Shown here piece by piece: positions 1 to 5,553 of a DNA stretch of 6,332 nucleotides. Position numbers and translations under genes: made by a program. The DNA is from Micavibrio aeruginosavorus (GTDB lineage Bacteria; Pseudomonadota; Alphaproteobacteria; UBA9219): assembly GCA_020720905.1 (NCBI GenBank), contig DYNT01000081.1, forward strand, positions 1-6,332, written 5' to 3'. The notes beneath the pieces were generated by a model that saw only the letters and a program-made list of their open reading frames with translations, did no database searches and was not told the origin of the DNA. Each line of letters opens with the position of its first letter. The first letter of the stretch is position 1.

Positions 1-61
<61 letters not shown>

Positions 62-77
62 TTCCGAAAGTGCGCCG

Positions 78-105
78 ATCATACAGAACGAAACGTACTT
101 TGCAA
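78..105 (-). promoter_or_regulatory. Promoter of the tRNA-Gly gene
   Basis: On the minus strand, TTGCAA (105-100) is a -35-like box and TATGAT (83-78) is a -10 box matching the consensus at 5 of 6 positions. They are 16 bp apart, or 17 bp if the -35 is read as CTTGCA. Transcription would start near 71, giving a leader of about 10 nt before the mature tRNA 5' end at 61, which is typical for a tRNA gene. The assignment rests on sequence match and position only. Confidence 0.6.
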
Positions 106-120
106 GCCTTTAGATGCCAC

Positions 121-147
121 TTTTTGATCCTTTTTTGACATTTTTGA
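121..147. promoter_or_regulatory. Phased T-tracts (possible curved DNA or UP-like element)
   Basis: TTTTTGA occurs three times, at 121-127, 132-138 and 141-147, so the T-tracts repeat about once per helical turn. Phased A/T-tracts of this kind are known to bend DNA and to help RNA polymerase bind upstream of -35 boxes. The block lies about 50-76 bp upstream of the inferred tRNA-Gly start site on the minus strand and about 54-80 bp upstream of the inferred cnoX start on the plus strand, so it could act on either promoter. The role is inferred; the repeats themselves are plain in the sequence. Confidence 0.4.
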
Positions 148-165
148 CCTCTATGAACACCCCAT

Positions 166-194
166 TTGCCAAAAATCAGCGTCTTAGGCATAAT
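166..194 (+). promoter_or_regulatory. Sigma-70-type promoter of cnoX
   Basis: The -35 box TTGCCA (166-171) and the -10 box CATAAT (189-194) each match the consensus at 5 of 6 positions and are separated by the ideal 17 bp. Transcription would start near 201, giving a leader of about 29 nt before the cnoX ATG at 230. It would drive cnoX and the Trm112-like gene together. Other TTGACA/TTGACC motifs at 135-149 lack a -10 box at the right distance. Confidence 0.7.
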
Positions 195-229
195 CCCCCG
201 CATAGCCCCCTTTTTTTTGGATTAACTTG

Positions 230-1159
230 ATGGATCATACGACTCTCTCTTCTCCCCCTGCCCCTGCTGCCGTCACAACCAGCGTGGATGTAACGCTGAG
301 CAATTTCAAAGCCGAGGTTCTGGATGCCTCGCGCACGCAGCTTGTGATCGTGGACTTTTGGGCACCGTGGTGCGGGCCGTGCAAGCAGCTTATGCCCACG
401 TTGGAAAAAGTGGTGAGAGACACAAAAGGTGCGGTCAAACTTGCCAAAATTGATATCGATAAGAATCAGCCAATTGCAGCCCAGATGCAGGTTCAATCCG
501 TCCCTGCCGTTTTTGCGTTTTATAAAGGGCAGCCTGTTGATGGCTTTATGGGCGCTCTCCCTGAATCGCAAATCAAGCAATGGCTGGCGCAGCTTATTCA
601 AACGACGGGCGCAGGGGGCGGGGACAGTGACGGTTTAGACAAAGCGCTTAAGCAAGCCGCCACGCTGTTCAAAGAAGGCGACATCCAAACCGCGCTTTCC
701 ATCTATACGGATATCTTTCACAAAGCGCCCGATCAGGTTGACGCGTTGGCTGGACTTTTGCGCTGCCTGATCACTTTGGGACAAATAGAAAAAGCAGCGA
801 TGATTCTTGAAAGCGCTGCGCCCGCTTTGGCCAGCCAAAAAATAATGGACCCTATCCGCACCGCTCTTGATCTGGCAAGGCAAGCACAAGAAGCGGCAGG
901 CTCACTGCACGAGCTTAAGGATAAACTGGCGCAAGAGCCCAACAATCATCAGGCGCGTTTTGATCTGGCCATGGCGGCCTATGCCACGCAGGATGCAGAA
1001 ACCGCGATCCATGAACTTCTTGAAATTGTCCGGCGCGATAGAAAATGGAAGGATGATGGTGCAAGGCAGCAGCTTATCAAATTGTTCGAGGCTCTGGGCT
1101 TTGACCATCCCGCCGTTGTGGAAGGCCGCAAGAAACTCTCCACTCTCCTCTTTTCGTAA
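230..1159 (+). CDS. cnoX: Thioredoxin-TPR co-chaperone, CnoX/YbbN family
   Basis: This 309-residue cytoplasmic protein has an N-terminal thioredoxin domain (about residues 20-125) and a helical TPR-type C-terminal half (about 135-305). The thioredoxin fold shows FWAPWCGPC with both active-site cysteines (C48, C51) and the cis-proline loop SVP (P92). A glycine-rich linker (GAGGGDSDG, near 127-135) joins the halves. The C-terminal helices fit the TPR repeats of YbbN/CnoX. In this family the protein binds unfolding, oxidised clients and passes them to GroEL/ES or DnaK. E. coli CnoX has SxxC in place of CxxC, while alphaproteobacterial members keep a redox-active CGPC, as here. ATG 230 is chosen because GGA (219-221) lies 8 nt upstream; TTG 227, directly before it in the same frame, is an alternative. 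It is the first gene of a two-gene unit, 16 nt before the Trm112-like gene. A plain thioredoxin is excluded by the long TPR half. Confidence 0.92.
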   Translation: MDHTTLSSPPAPAAVTTSVDVTLSNFKAEVLDASRTQLVIVDFWAPWCGPCKQLMPTLEKVVRDTKGAVKLAKIDIDKNQPIAAQMQVQSVPAVFAFYKGQPVDGFMGALPESQIKQWLAQLIQTTGAGGGDSDGLDKALKQAATLFKEGDIQTALSIYTDIFHKAPDQVDALAGLLRCLITLGQIEKAAMILESAAPALASQKIMDPIRTALDLARQAQEAAGSLHELKDKLAQEPNNHQARFDLAMAAYATQDAETAIHELLEIVRRDRKWKDDGARQQLIKLFEALGFDHPAVVEGRKKLSTLLFS

Positions 1160-1175
1160 TAGGAAGCTCAGCGCC

Positions 1176-1379
1176 ATGAACGATAACGATAGTGTCCCCC
1201 ACTCCACCATTCGCACGGCATCGCCCCAACTGCTGGAGAGGCTGGTTTGTCCCGTGTCGCAAACACAGCTTCGCTATGACGCCGAAAAACAAGAGTTGAT
1301 AAGCGACAAGGCCGCCCTCGCCTTCCCCATCAAAGATGGCATCCCTCTCCTTGTGGTGGAAGAGGCCAGAAAGCTGTAG
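1176..1379 (+). CDS. Trm112-like / UPF0434 (YcaR-type) small protein
   Basis: This 67-residue protein carries the UPF0434 signature: a leucine-rich helix (SPQLLERLVCPVSQ), then LRYDAEKQELIS, then the strongly conserved ALAFPIKDGIPLLVVEEAR. The family is related to eukaryotic/archaeal Trm112, a small partner that stabilises methyltransferases acting on tRNA, rRNA and release factors; the bacterial role is poorly defined. E. coli YcaR has extra cysteines (CPVC and ELIC) that form a zinc site. Here these positions are serines (CPVS, ELIS), leaving a single cysteine, so zinc binding is unlikely; such zinc-less forms are usual in alphaproteobacteria. The start is supported by AGGAAG (1161-1166) 9 nt upstream. 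It follows cnoX by 16 nt and is probably cotranscribed. Many alphaproteobacteria carry a LON substrate-binding-domain gene between these two; it is absent here. Confidence 0.9.
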   Translation: MNDNDSVPHSTIRTASPQLLERLVCPVSQTQLRYDAEKQELISDKAALAFPIKDGIPLLVVEEARKL

Positions 1380-1382
1380 GGG

Positions 1383-1405
1383 AAAAAGAGCTGAATCGTT
1401 AGCTC
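1383..1405 (-). terminator. Short intrinsic terminator of the HEPN-like gene
   Basis: On the minus strand, a 5-bp stem GAGCT/AGCTC (1405-1401 / 1392-1388) with an 8-nt loop is followed at once by five T residues (1387-1383). The gene's TAA stop codon (1401-1399) straddles the stem and loop, so the hairpin forms at the very end of the coding sequence. The stem is short, so termination may be partial. On the plus strand the same hairpin is followed only by GCTTT, so it would be a weak terminator for the convergent cnoX unit, which has no other evident terminator. Confidence 0.5.
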
Positions 1406-2379
1406 GCTTTGCTGGGGCGGAAGTCATAGCTTTCTTCCCCATCCGCGTCGTCTTTGCTTTCTTTGACGAGCTTTTTTTCTTCGGAAGGAGCGCTGACGGT
1501 TTTTGCCTTGGCAGGAGCCGCTGCTGTTGGGGATTCTTCTGGATGCTTGAGGCAAAGGATAATCTGTTCCCCCATCAGCGTGATCGCGGCGGTGGCAAGG
1601 GCAAACAGGGACGTAGCTTGTTCAACAGTAATAAGGCTATCGGGATTAATAAGAGGCGTGCGGTAATGTTCTTTGATCTGGGCCAGCATTTGAAGAAGGC
1701 GTTTATCAGGACGGCGTTCATTGTTTTCATCGTCCGAAAGCATCGCCAATTTTTTCAAATAAATGCTGTAAGAGCGTTCGGTCTTCGCAACGCTCGTCCC
1801 TGAAAACATCTCGTAATAGCGCTTCAAAACAAGTTCGATGGCACGCAGCAAATGCACGGCTGCCGCCGTGCCAAGGCCAAAGGCCAAAGCGCGCCCCGCC
1901 AAATTAAACTCACCCAAAGACGCTTCCGGCAAAGCATCGCGCATCGAAGGCGAAAAACACTGATAGGCGTTTTCGATCAAGTCATAAGTTGAATAAATGC
2001 CACGCTTGCTGGCCATATAGGTCGGCGCGTGAGAGAGTTCCGCAGCCAAAGCATGTTCAAACTTTTCCACCAAACTATAAAGGAGCGCCATTTCATGCGC
2101 ATCGATCCTGTCCTCGCCAGAAGGAGTCTTAAGCTGTTTGGAAGAAGCGTCGATATAATACTTACTGAAAAGAGAGCTTATTTTATTGAGAAGACGGCCT
2201 GCGTCGCTTTTCGATGTTTCAAGAGCAAACGAGTCGCCCTTAATCCACCCATCCAAAACATTTTGGGCTTCTGTCAACGGCGTGAACATTTCCGTCACAC
2301 GATTTTGCGTAGTGTTGAGAAAGAGCCCATGGAGCTTTGAGGCAAGCTCATAAAAACGATAGGGGTTTAAATGCTGCAT
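1399..2379 (-). CDS. Uncharacterised protein, HEPN/DUF4145-like helical region
   Basis: I cannot name this 326-residue protein. It is predicted to be mostly helical and soluble, with no signal peptide. Residues 170-190 (TAAAVHLLRAIELVLKRYY) and 233-270 (a stretch ending HYRTPLINPDSLITVEQATSLFALATAAITLM) resemble the paired helices of HEPN/DUF4145-like proteins. In those, a helix with H..R..E is followed by a motif of the type RNPxxHP and a last helix. Here the motif reads R240-T-P-L-I-N245-P, so the catalytic histidine of HEPN nucleases is replaced by asparagine and RNase activity is doubtful. The last 45 residues are a charged Ala/Lys/Glu/Asp-rich tail, probably disordered. ATG 2379 has only a weak purine-rich site (AAAAGTG) upstream; Met31 is an alternative start. 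The gene stands alone between two terminators and converges on the Trm112-like gene, with no toxin-antitoxin partner beside it. That it is a real gene is well supported by length and protein-like composition; the family link is inference. Confidence 0.8.
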   Translation of the reverse strand: MQHLNPYRFYELASKLHGLFLNTTQNRVTEMFTPLTEAQNVLDGWIKGDSFALETSKSDAGRLLNKISSLFSKYYIDASSKQLKTPSGEDRIDAHEMALLYSLVEKFEHALAAELSHAPTYMASKRGIYSTYDLIENAYQCFSPSMRDALPEASLGEFNLAGRALAFGLGTAAAVHLLRAIELVLKRYYEMFSGTSVAKTERSYSIYLKKLAMLSDDENNERRPDKRLLQMLAQIKEHYRTPLINPDSLITVEQATSLFALATAAITLMGEQIILCLKHPEESPTAAAPAKAKTVSAPSEEKKLVKESKDDADGEESYDFRPSKAS

Positions 2380-2415
2380 GGCTTATCACTTTTCTGTCAA
2401 CAAAAGGAGGCGAAT

Positions 2416-2440
2416 GTTGAATAAGAATCATCGATTCAAC
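2416..2440. repeat. Inverted repeat in the leader of the HEPN-like gene
   Basis: GTTGAAT (2416-2422) and ATTCAAC (2434-2440) form a perfect 7-bp dyad around an 11-nt spacer, 37 bp upstream of the minus-strand start at 2379. A second dyad, GAATC/GATTC (2425-2429 / 2433-2437), overlaps it. Its position between the alaS terminator and the next gene start fits an operator for that gene. It has no T-run in the minus direction, so it is not a good terminator for alaS. In the plus direction CTTTTT follows, but no plus-strand gene ends here. Confidence 0.45.
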
Positions 2441-2456
2441 CTTTTTGAAGTACGCC

Positions 2457-2497
2457 AAAAAAACCCTAGGCGCAACCCTTCATTATGGTTAACGCCT
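2457..2497 (-). terminator. Intrinsic terminator of alaS
   Basis: On the minus strand, 37 nt past the alaS stop, AGGCG-TT-AACC (2497-2487) pairs with GGTT-G-CGCCT (2477-2468) around a 9-nt loop. The 9 bp are interrupted by a small internal loop. Seven T residues (2463-2457) follow after AGGG. The outer bases AAAAC/GTTTT could lengthen the stem. This is a convincing rho-independent terminator and separates alaS from the HEPN-like gene downstream. Confidence 0.75.
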
Positions 2498-2533
2498 TGT
2501 TTTGGTAGGGGTAAAGCTTAAAACGCTTGTCGC

Positions 2534-5197
2534 TTACAAAGCTTGAGCGCCTTGAGCCACCATCTTTTCAATGGCGTCAAGCGCGGCTTTTGCCCCCGCA
2601 GCGTTTGGACCGCCAGCCTGAGCCATATCGGGACGACCGCCGCCATGCGTCCCGCCCACCAAGGCCACGCCCACGTTGACCAACGCCACCGCATTAAACG
2701 TAGCGGTCAAATCCTTCGTCACGCCCACCAACAGAACGGCAGCGCCCTCATGAATGCCAGCCAGCGCGATGATGCCCGATCCCATTTTCTTTTTAAAATC
2801 GTCAAGCAAAGAACGCATTTCTTTGGGCGGCACGTTTTCTATGACCCGCGCCATAAAGGAAACGCCATGATGCTCTACAACCTCTAAAGCCTTAGCCCCG
2901 CCACCGCCTAGCGCTATGTGATGGCGCAGATCGGCCACCTCGCGTTCGGCCTTGCGTTTATCCGCCATGACGGTGTTTAAACGCTCAGCCAAGTCTTCTG
3001 GTTTGACGGACAAGACGGCGCAAACCTCACGCAAAACTTTATCCTTGCCGCGCAATTCCTTTAAAACGCCCTGCCCTGTCACAGCCTCAAGACGGCGAAC
3101 GCCGGAGGCCAACGCGCCCTCACTGATAATTTTAAAAGCGCCAATAGCGCCGGTTCGATGGACATGCAAGCCACCGCACAATTCGAGAGAATAGGGCGCT
3201 GCGCCCTGCGCCTCATCCCCCATCGAAACGACGCGCACCTCATCCCCATATTTTTCGCCAAACAGAGCCATGGCGCCTAGATCGACGGCTTCCGCCTGCT
3301 CCATCAAACGTGTTGTTACGGGCAAATTGGCGCGGATTTGCTTGTTGACTTCATCTTCCACTGCTTCAATTTCTTCCGCCGTCAAGGCACGCGCATGATT
3401 GATGTCAAAGCGCACGCGATTGGGGGACACCATGGATCCCTTTTGAGCCACATGATCGCCCAGTTGCGCCCGCAAAGCCGCATGCAACAAATGGGTGCAA
3501 GAATGGCTGGCTCTTAGCGCCAAACGACGTTCATGGTCAACAGTCAACACAAAGACATCGCCAACCGATACAGAACCCTTGTCAACGATTCCCATATGAA
3601 TATGCAAAGCGCCCAACTTCTTTTGGGTATCCGTCACGGTGATATGCGTCGTCGGGTTGGTAAGCTCTCCGGTATCGCCTACCTGCCCCCCTGACTCGCC
3701 ATAAAAGGTTGTCTGGTTCAGCACAAGCGCGACCTTATCCCCTGCCTTGGCCGAAGAAAGGGCGTTACCGTCTTGATCCAGTATCGCGATAACGCAGCCT
3801 TCGGCTGTTTCAGCGTCATAGCCCAAGAACTCTGTCGGGCCGTTTTTTTCGCGTAGCGCAAACCAAATGGTTTCCGTCGCCTGATCGCCCGATCCCACCC
3901 ATGACTCACGCGCCTTGCGCTTTTGTTCGGCCATCGCGGCATCAAAGCCCGCAACATCGACCGTCATCTTCTTTTCCATCAAGGCCGATTGCGTCATATC
4001 CAAGGGGAAGCCAAACGTATCATAAAGCTTAAACGCCACAGCCCCCGGAAGCGCTTGGTCTGCGCTTAGATTCTTGGTTTCCTCTTCCAAAAGCTTAAGA
4101 CCACGATCAAGCGTTTTCTTAAACCGCACCTCTTCAAGCCTAAGCGTTTCTGTGATCAAGGCTTGATGCTTGACCAACTCGGTAAAATGATTCCCCATCA
4201 GATCGACCAAGGCGGGAACCAAGCGGTGCATCATCGGGTCTTGGCAACCCAGAATATGCGCGTGACGCATCGCACGACGCATAATGCGGCGCAAAGCATA
4301 GCCGCGCCCTTCGTTGGACGGCATCACGCCATCAGAGATCAAGAAAGCGGATGACCGCAAGTGATCCGCGATCACGCGATGAGAAAACCGGTAGGCGCCA
4401 TCAGGCTCAACGCTGCTGGCATGCGCCGACGCTAAAATTAAGCCACGGATCAAATCCGTGTCATAGTTATCGGACTTGCCTTGCAAAACAGCGCCCAACC
4501 GCTCCAACCCCGTCCCCGTATCAATGGACGGCTTTGGCAAAGGCAACAGTTCGGTGGGCGAGCGTTGATCAAACTGCATGAAAACAAGGTTCCAGATTTC
4601 AACGAACCGATCGCCATCGGCATCTTGCGTCCCCGGAGGCCCACCCATAATATGATCACCATGATCATAAAAAATCTCAGACGATGGGCCACACGGCCCC
4701 GTATCCGCCATACGCCAAAAATTGTCGTCCGTCGCAATACGAATAATCTTGCTGTCGTCAAAACCTGCGACTTTGCGCCACAGATTATAAGCTTCGTCAT
4801 CGTCGTGATAGACCGTGACCAAAAGATGCGCAGGATCCAACCCATAAACGCGGGTCAGCAAATCCCACGCATGGGTGATGGCAAATTCCTTAAAATAGTC
4901 ACCGAAAGAGAAATTACCCAGCATTTCAAAAAACGTGTGGTGGCGCGCCGTATAGCCGACATTTTCCAGATCGTTATGCTTGCCGCCGACACGCACGCAT
5001 TTTTGAGAGGAACAAGCGCGTTTGTAGGGCCGCGTTTCAAGGCCGGTAAAAACATTTTTGAACTGCACCATGCCCGCATTGGTAAACAACAATGTTGGAT
5101 CGTTTAAAGGAACCAAAGAACTAGAGGCAACGGGCGTATGACCTAACTTGGCAAAATAATCGATAAAAGTGGCACGAACTTCATTAACGGTTGACAT
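2534..5197 (-). CDS. alaS: Alanine--tRNA ligase (AlaRS)
   Basis: This 887-residue class II synthetase attaches alanine to tRNA-Ala in the cytoplasm and clears mischarged Ser/Gly-tRNA-Ala. E. coli AlaRS is about the same size. The N-terminal catalytic core (about 1-250) shows RATFIDYFAKLGH, LFTNAGMVQFK, the motif 2 region RACSSQKCVRVGGKHNDLENVG with HHTFFEMLGNFSFGDYFK, and motif 3 STGTGLERL-like IDTGTGLERL (225-234). The tRNA-binding helical region follows (about 250-460). The editing domain has its four metal ligands: H565-SCT-H569 and C674-GGL-H678. The DHHA1-type C-terminal domain ends in GGGRPDMAQAGG (852-863). The usual CGGTH is CGGLH here. The start is ATG 5197, which gives the normal MSTVNEVR N-terminus; GTG 5281 would add 28 non-homologous residues and overlaps the inferred -10 box. 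A weak GAGAG lies 7 nt upstream of the ATG. It is transcribed alone and is divergent from trpB. Confidence 0.98.
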   Translation of the reverse strand: MSTVNEVRATFIDYFAKLGHTPVASSSLVPLNDPTLLFTNAGMVQFKNVFTGLETRPYKRACSSQKCVRVGGKHNDLENVGYTARHHTFFEMLGNFSFGDYFKEFAITHAWDLLTRVYGLDPAHLLVTVYHDDDEAYNLWRKVAGFDDSKIIRIATDDNFWRMADTGPCGPSSEIFYDHGDHIMGGPPGTQDADGDRFVEIWNLVFMQFDQRSPTELLPLPKPSIDTGTGLERLGAVLQGKSDNYDTDLIRGLILASAHASSVEPDGAYRFSHRVIADHLRSSAFLISDGVMPSNEGRGYALRRIMRRAMRHAHILGCQDPMMHRLVPALVDLMGNHFTELVKHQALITETLRLEEVRFKKTLDRGLKLLEEETKNLSADQALPGAVAFKLYDTFGFPLDMTQSALMEKKMTVDVAGFDAAMAEQKRKARESWVGSGDQATETIWFALREKNGPTEFLGYDAETAEGCVIAILDQDGNALSSAKAGDKVALVLNQTTFYGESGGQVGDTGELTNPTTHITVTDTQKKLGALHIHMGIVDKGSVSVGDVFVLTVDHERRLALRASHSCTHLLHAALRAQLGDHVAQKGSMVSPNRVRFDINHARALTAEEIEAVEDEVNKQIRANLPVTTRLMEQAEAVDLGAMALFGEKYGDEVRVVSMGDEAQGAAPYSLELCGGLHVHRTGAIGAFKIISEGALASGVRRLEAVTGQGVLKELRGKDKVLREVCAVLSVKPEDLAERLNTVMADKRKAEREVADLRHHIALGGGGAKALEVVEHHGVSFMARVIENVPPKEMRSLLDDFKKKMGSGIIALAGIHEGAAVLLVGVTKDLTATFNAVALVNVGVALVGGTHGGGRPDMAQAGGPNAAGAKAALDAIEKMVAQGAQAL

Positions 5198-5234
5198 AGA
5201 ACGGCTCTCATAAACAAGGGTTACATATCTGGGG

Positions 5235-5262
5235 CATTTCCTTGGCCTATCCAACGGAAATG
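5235..5262 (-). promoter_or_regulatory. Dyad/hairpin in the alaS leader
   Basis: CATTTCCTTGG (5235-5245) pairs with CCAA-c-GGAAATG (5251-5262) around a 5-nt loop: 11 bp with one bulged C. It lies 38 nt upstream of the alaS ATG and, if transcription starts near 5272, within the leader RNA. E. coli AlaRS is known to repress its own gene by binding a palindrome that flanks the start site, so an autoregulatory operator is a reasonable guess. No T-tract follows, so it is not an intrinsic attenuator. Confidence 0.45.
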
Positions 5263-5279
5263 AAAGGCTGATAGTCGCC

Positions 5280-5309
5280 ACTATAAGCGAGACCTTTGCC
5301 CCTGCGCAA
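5280..5309 (-). promoter_or_regulatory. Candidate alaS promoter
   Basis: On the minus strand, TATAGT (5285-5280) matches the -10 consensus at 5 of 6 positions. A weak -35, TTGCGC (5309-5304), lies 18 bp further upstream. Transcription would start near 5272, leaving a leader of about 75 nt that includes the 5235-5262 hairpin. The -35 match is poor, so the call rests mainly on the -10 box and position. Confidence 0.4.
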
Positions 5310-5348
5310 CGCTTCCTTTCACCCTTGATCCCCCCACGGCTCCGAAAT

Positions 5349-5537
5349 CAAGTTAACAGGCGCACTAAAACCACCCTCCCCTTGCGGGAGGGTCGAAGAT
5401 TTTATGGGCGAAGCGTGTAAAATCTTCGGGGAGGGGTCAAAAATGTATGACGATAAAACCCCTCCCCGAAAAATCCGTCTCCTTACGGAGTCGAATTTTT
5501 CGACCCTCCCGCAAGGGGAGGGTGATTTGTTAACTTG
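5349..5537. repeat. Outer inverted repeat bracketing the nested palindrome
   Basis: CAAGTTAACA (5349-5358) and TGTTAACTTG (5528-5537) are a perfect 10-bp inverted repeat on either side of the 5372-5524 palindrome. A weaker symmetry continues outward to GGCT (near 5338) and AGCC (near 5548). The arms are 13 bp outside the left edge and 3 bp outside the right edge of the inner element. The shared GTTAAC could also be read as a 6-bp direct repeat, but since it is itself palindromic this is not good evidence for a target-site duplication. Confidence 0.6.
5372..5524. repeat. Nested palindromic element folding into a perfect four-way junction
   Basis: Four perfect stems cover this element. P1 is 22 bp, 5372-5393 with 5503-5524. 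P2 is 11 bp, 5394-5404 with 5418-5428 (CGAAGATTTTA). P3 is 9 bp, 5429-5437 with 5458-5466 (GGGAGGGGT). P4 is 8 bp, 5467-5474 with 5495-5502 (CGAAAAAT). The stems abut exactly, leaving no unpaired base at the junction. Each P1 arm is also a hairpin on its own: ACCCTCCC/GGGAGGGT with a 5-nt loop, at 5373-5393 and 5503-5523. No protein-coding gene is present. GC-rich CCCTCCC-GGGAGGG hairpins are common dispersed intergenic repeats in alphaproteobacteria, so this is probably a composite REP-like or MITE-like element in the alaS-trpB divergent region. A structured RNA is the alternative. Copy number cannot be seen from one window. Confidence 0.75.
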
Positions 5538-5553
5538 GATTCCTAGCCCTCCC

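Noticed and set aside
135..163. TTGACA at 135-140 as the -35 of cnoX
   Set aside because: The hexamer is perfect but the sequence 16-18 bp downstream has no -10 resemblance; the 166-194 pair is much better.
176..601. 141-codon minus-strand open frame over the start of cnoX
   Set aside because: It overlaps the thioredoxin domain and the cnoX promoter; its product looks like antisense translation.
867..1175. Longer upstream reading of the Trm112-like frame
   Set aside because: This part overlaps cnoX in another frame, has no family similarity, and ATG 1176 has a good AGGAAG site and gives the normal 67-residue length.
4481..5107. 208-codon plus-strand open frame opposite alaS
   Set aside because: It is the antisense shadow of the conserved AlaRS catalytic core; its product is rich in Arg/Gln with no recognisable domain, and there is no ribosome binding site.
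5198..5281. 28-codon N-terminal extension of AlaRS from GTG 5281
   Set aside because: The extension does not resemble AlaRS N-termini, overlaps the likely -10 box and leader hairpin, and ATG 5197 gives a normal start and length.
5372..5524. CRISPR array or bidirectional terminator
   Set aside because: The repeats are inverted, not regularly spaced direct repeats, and the flanking genes diverge, so no transcript should end here. T-runs do not follow the main stem.
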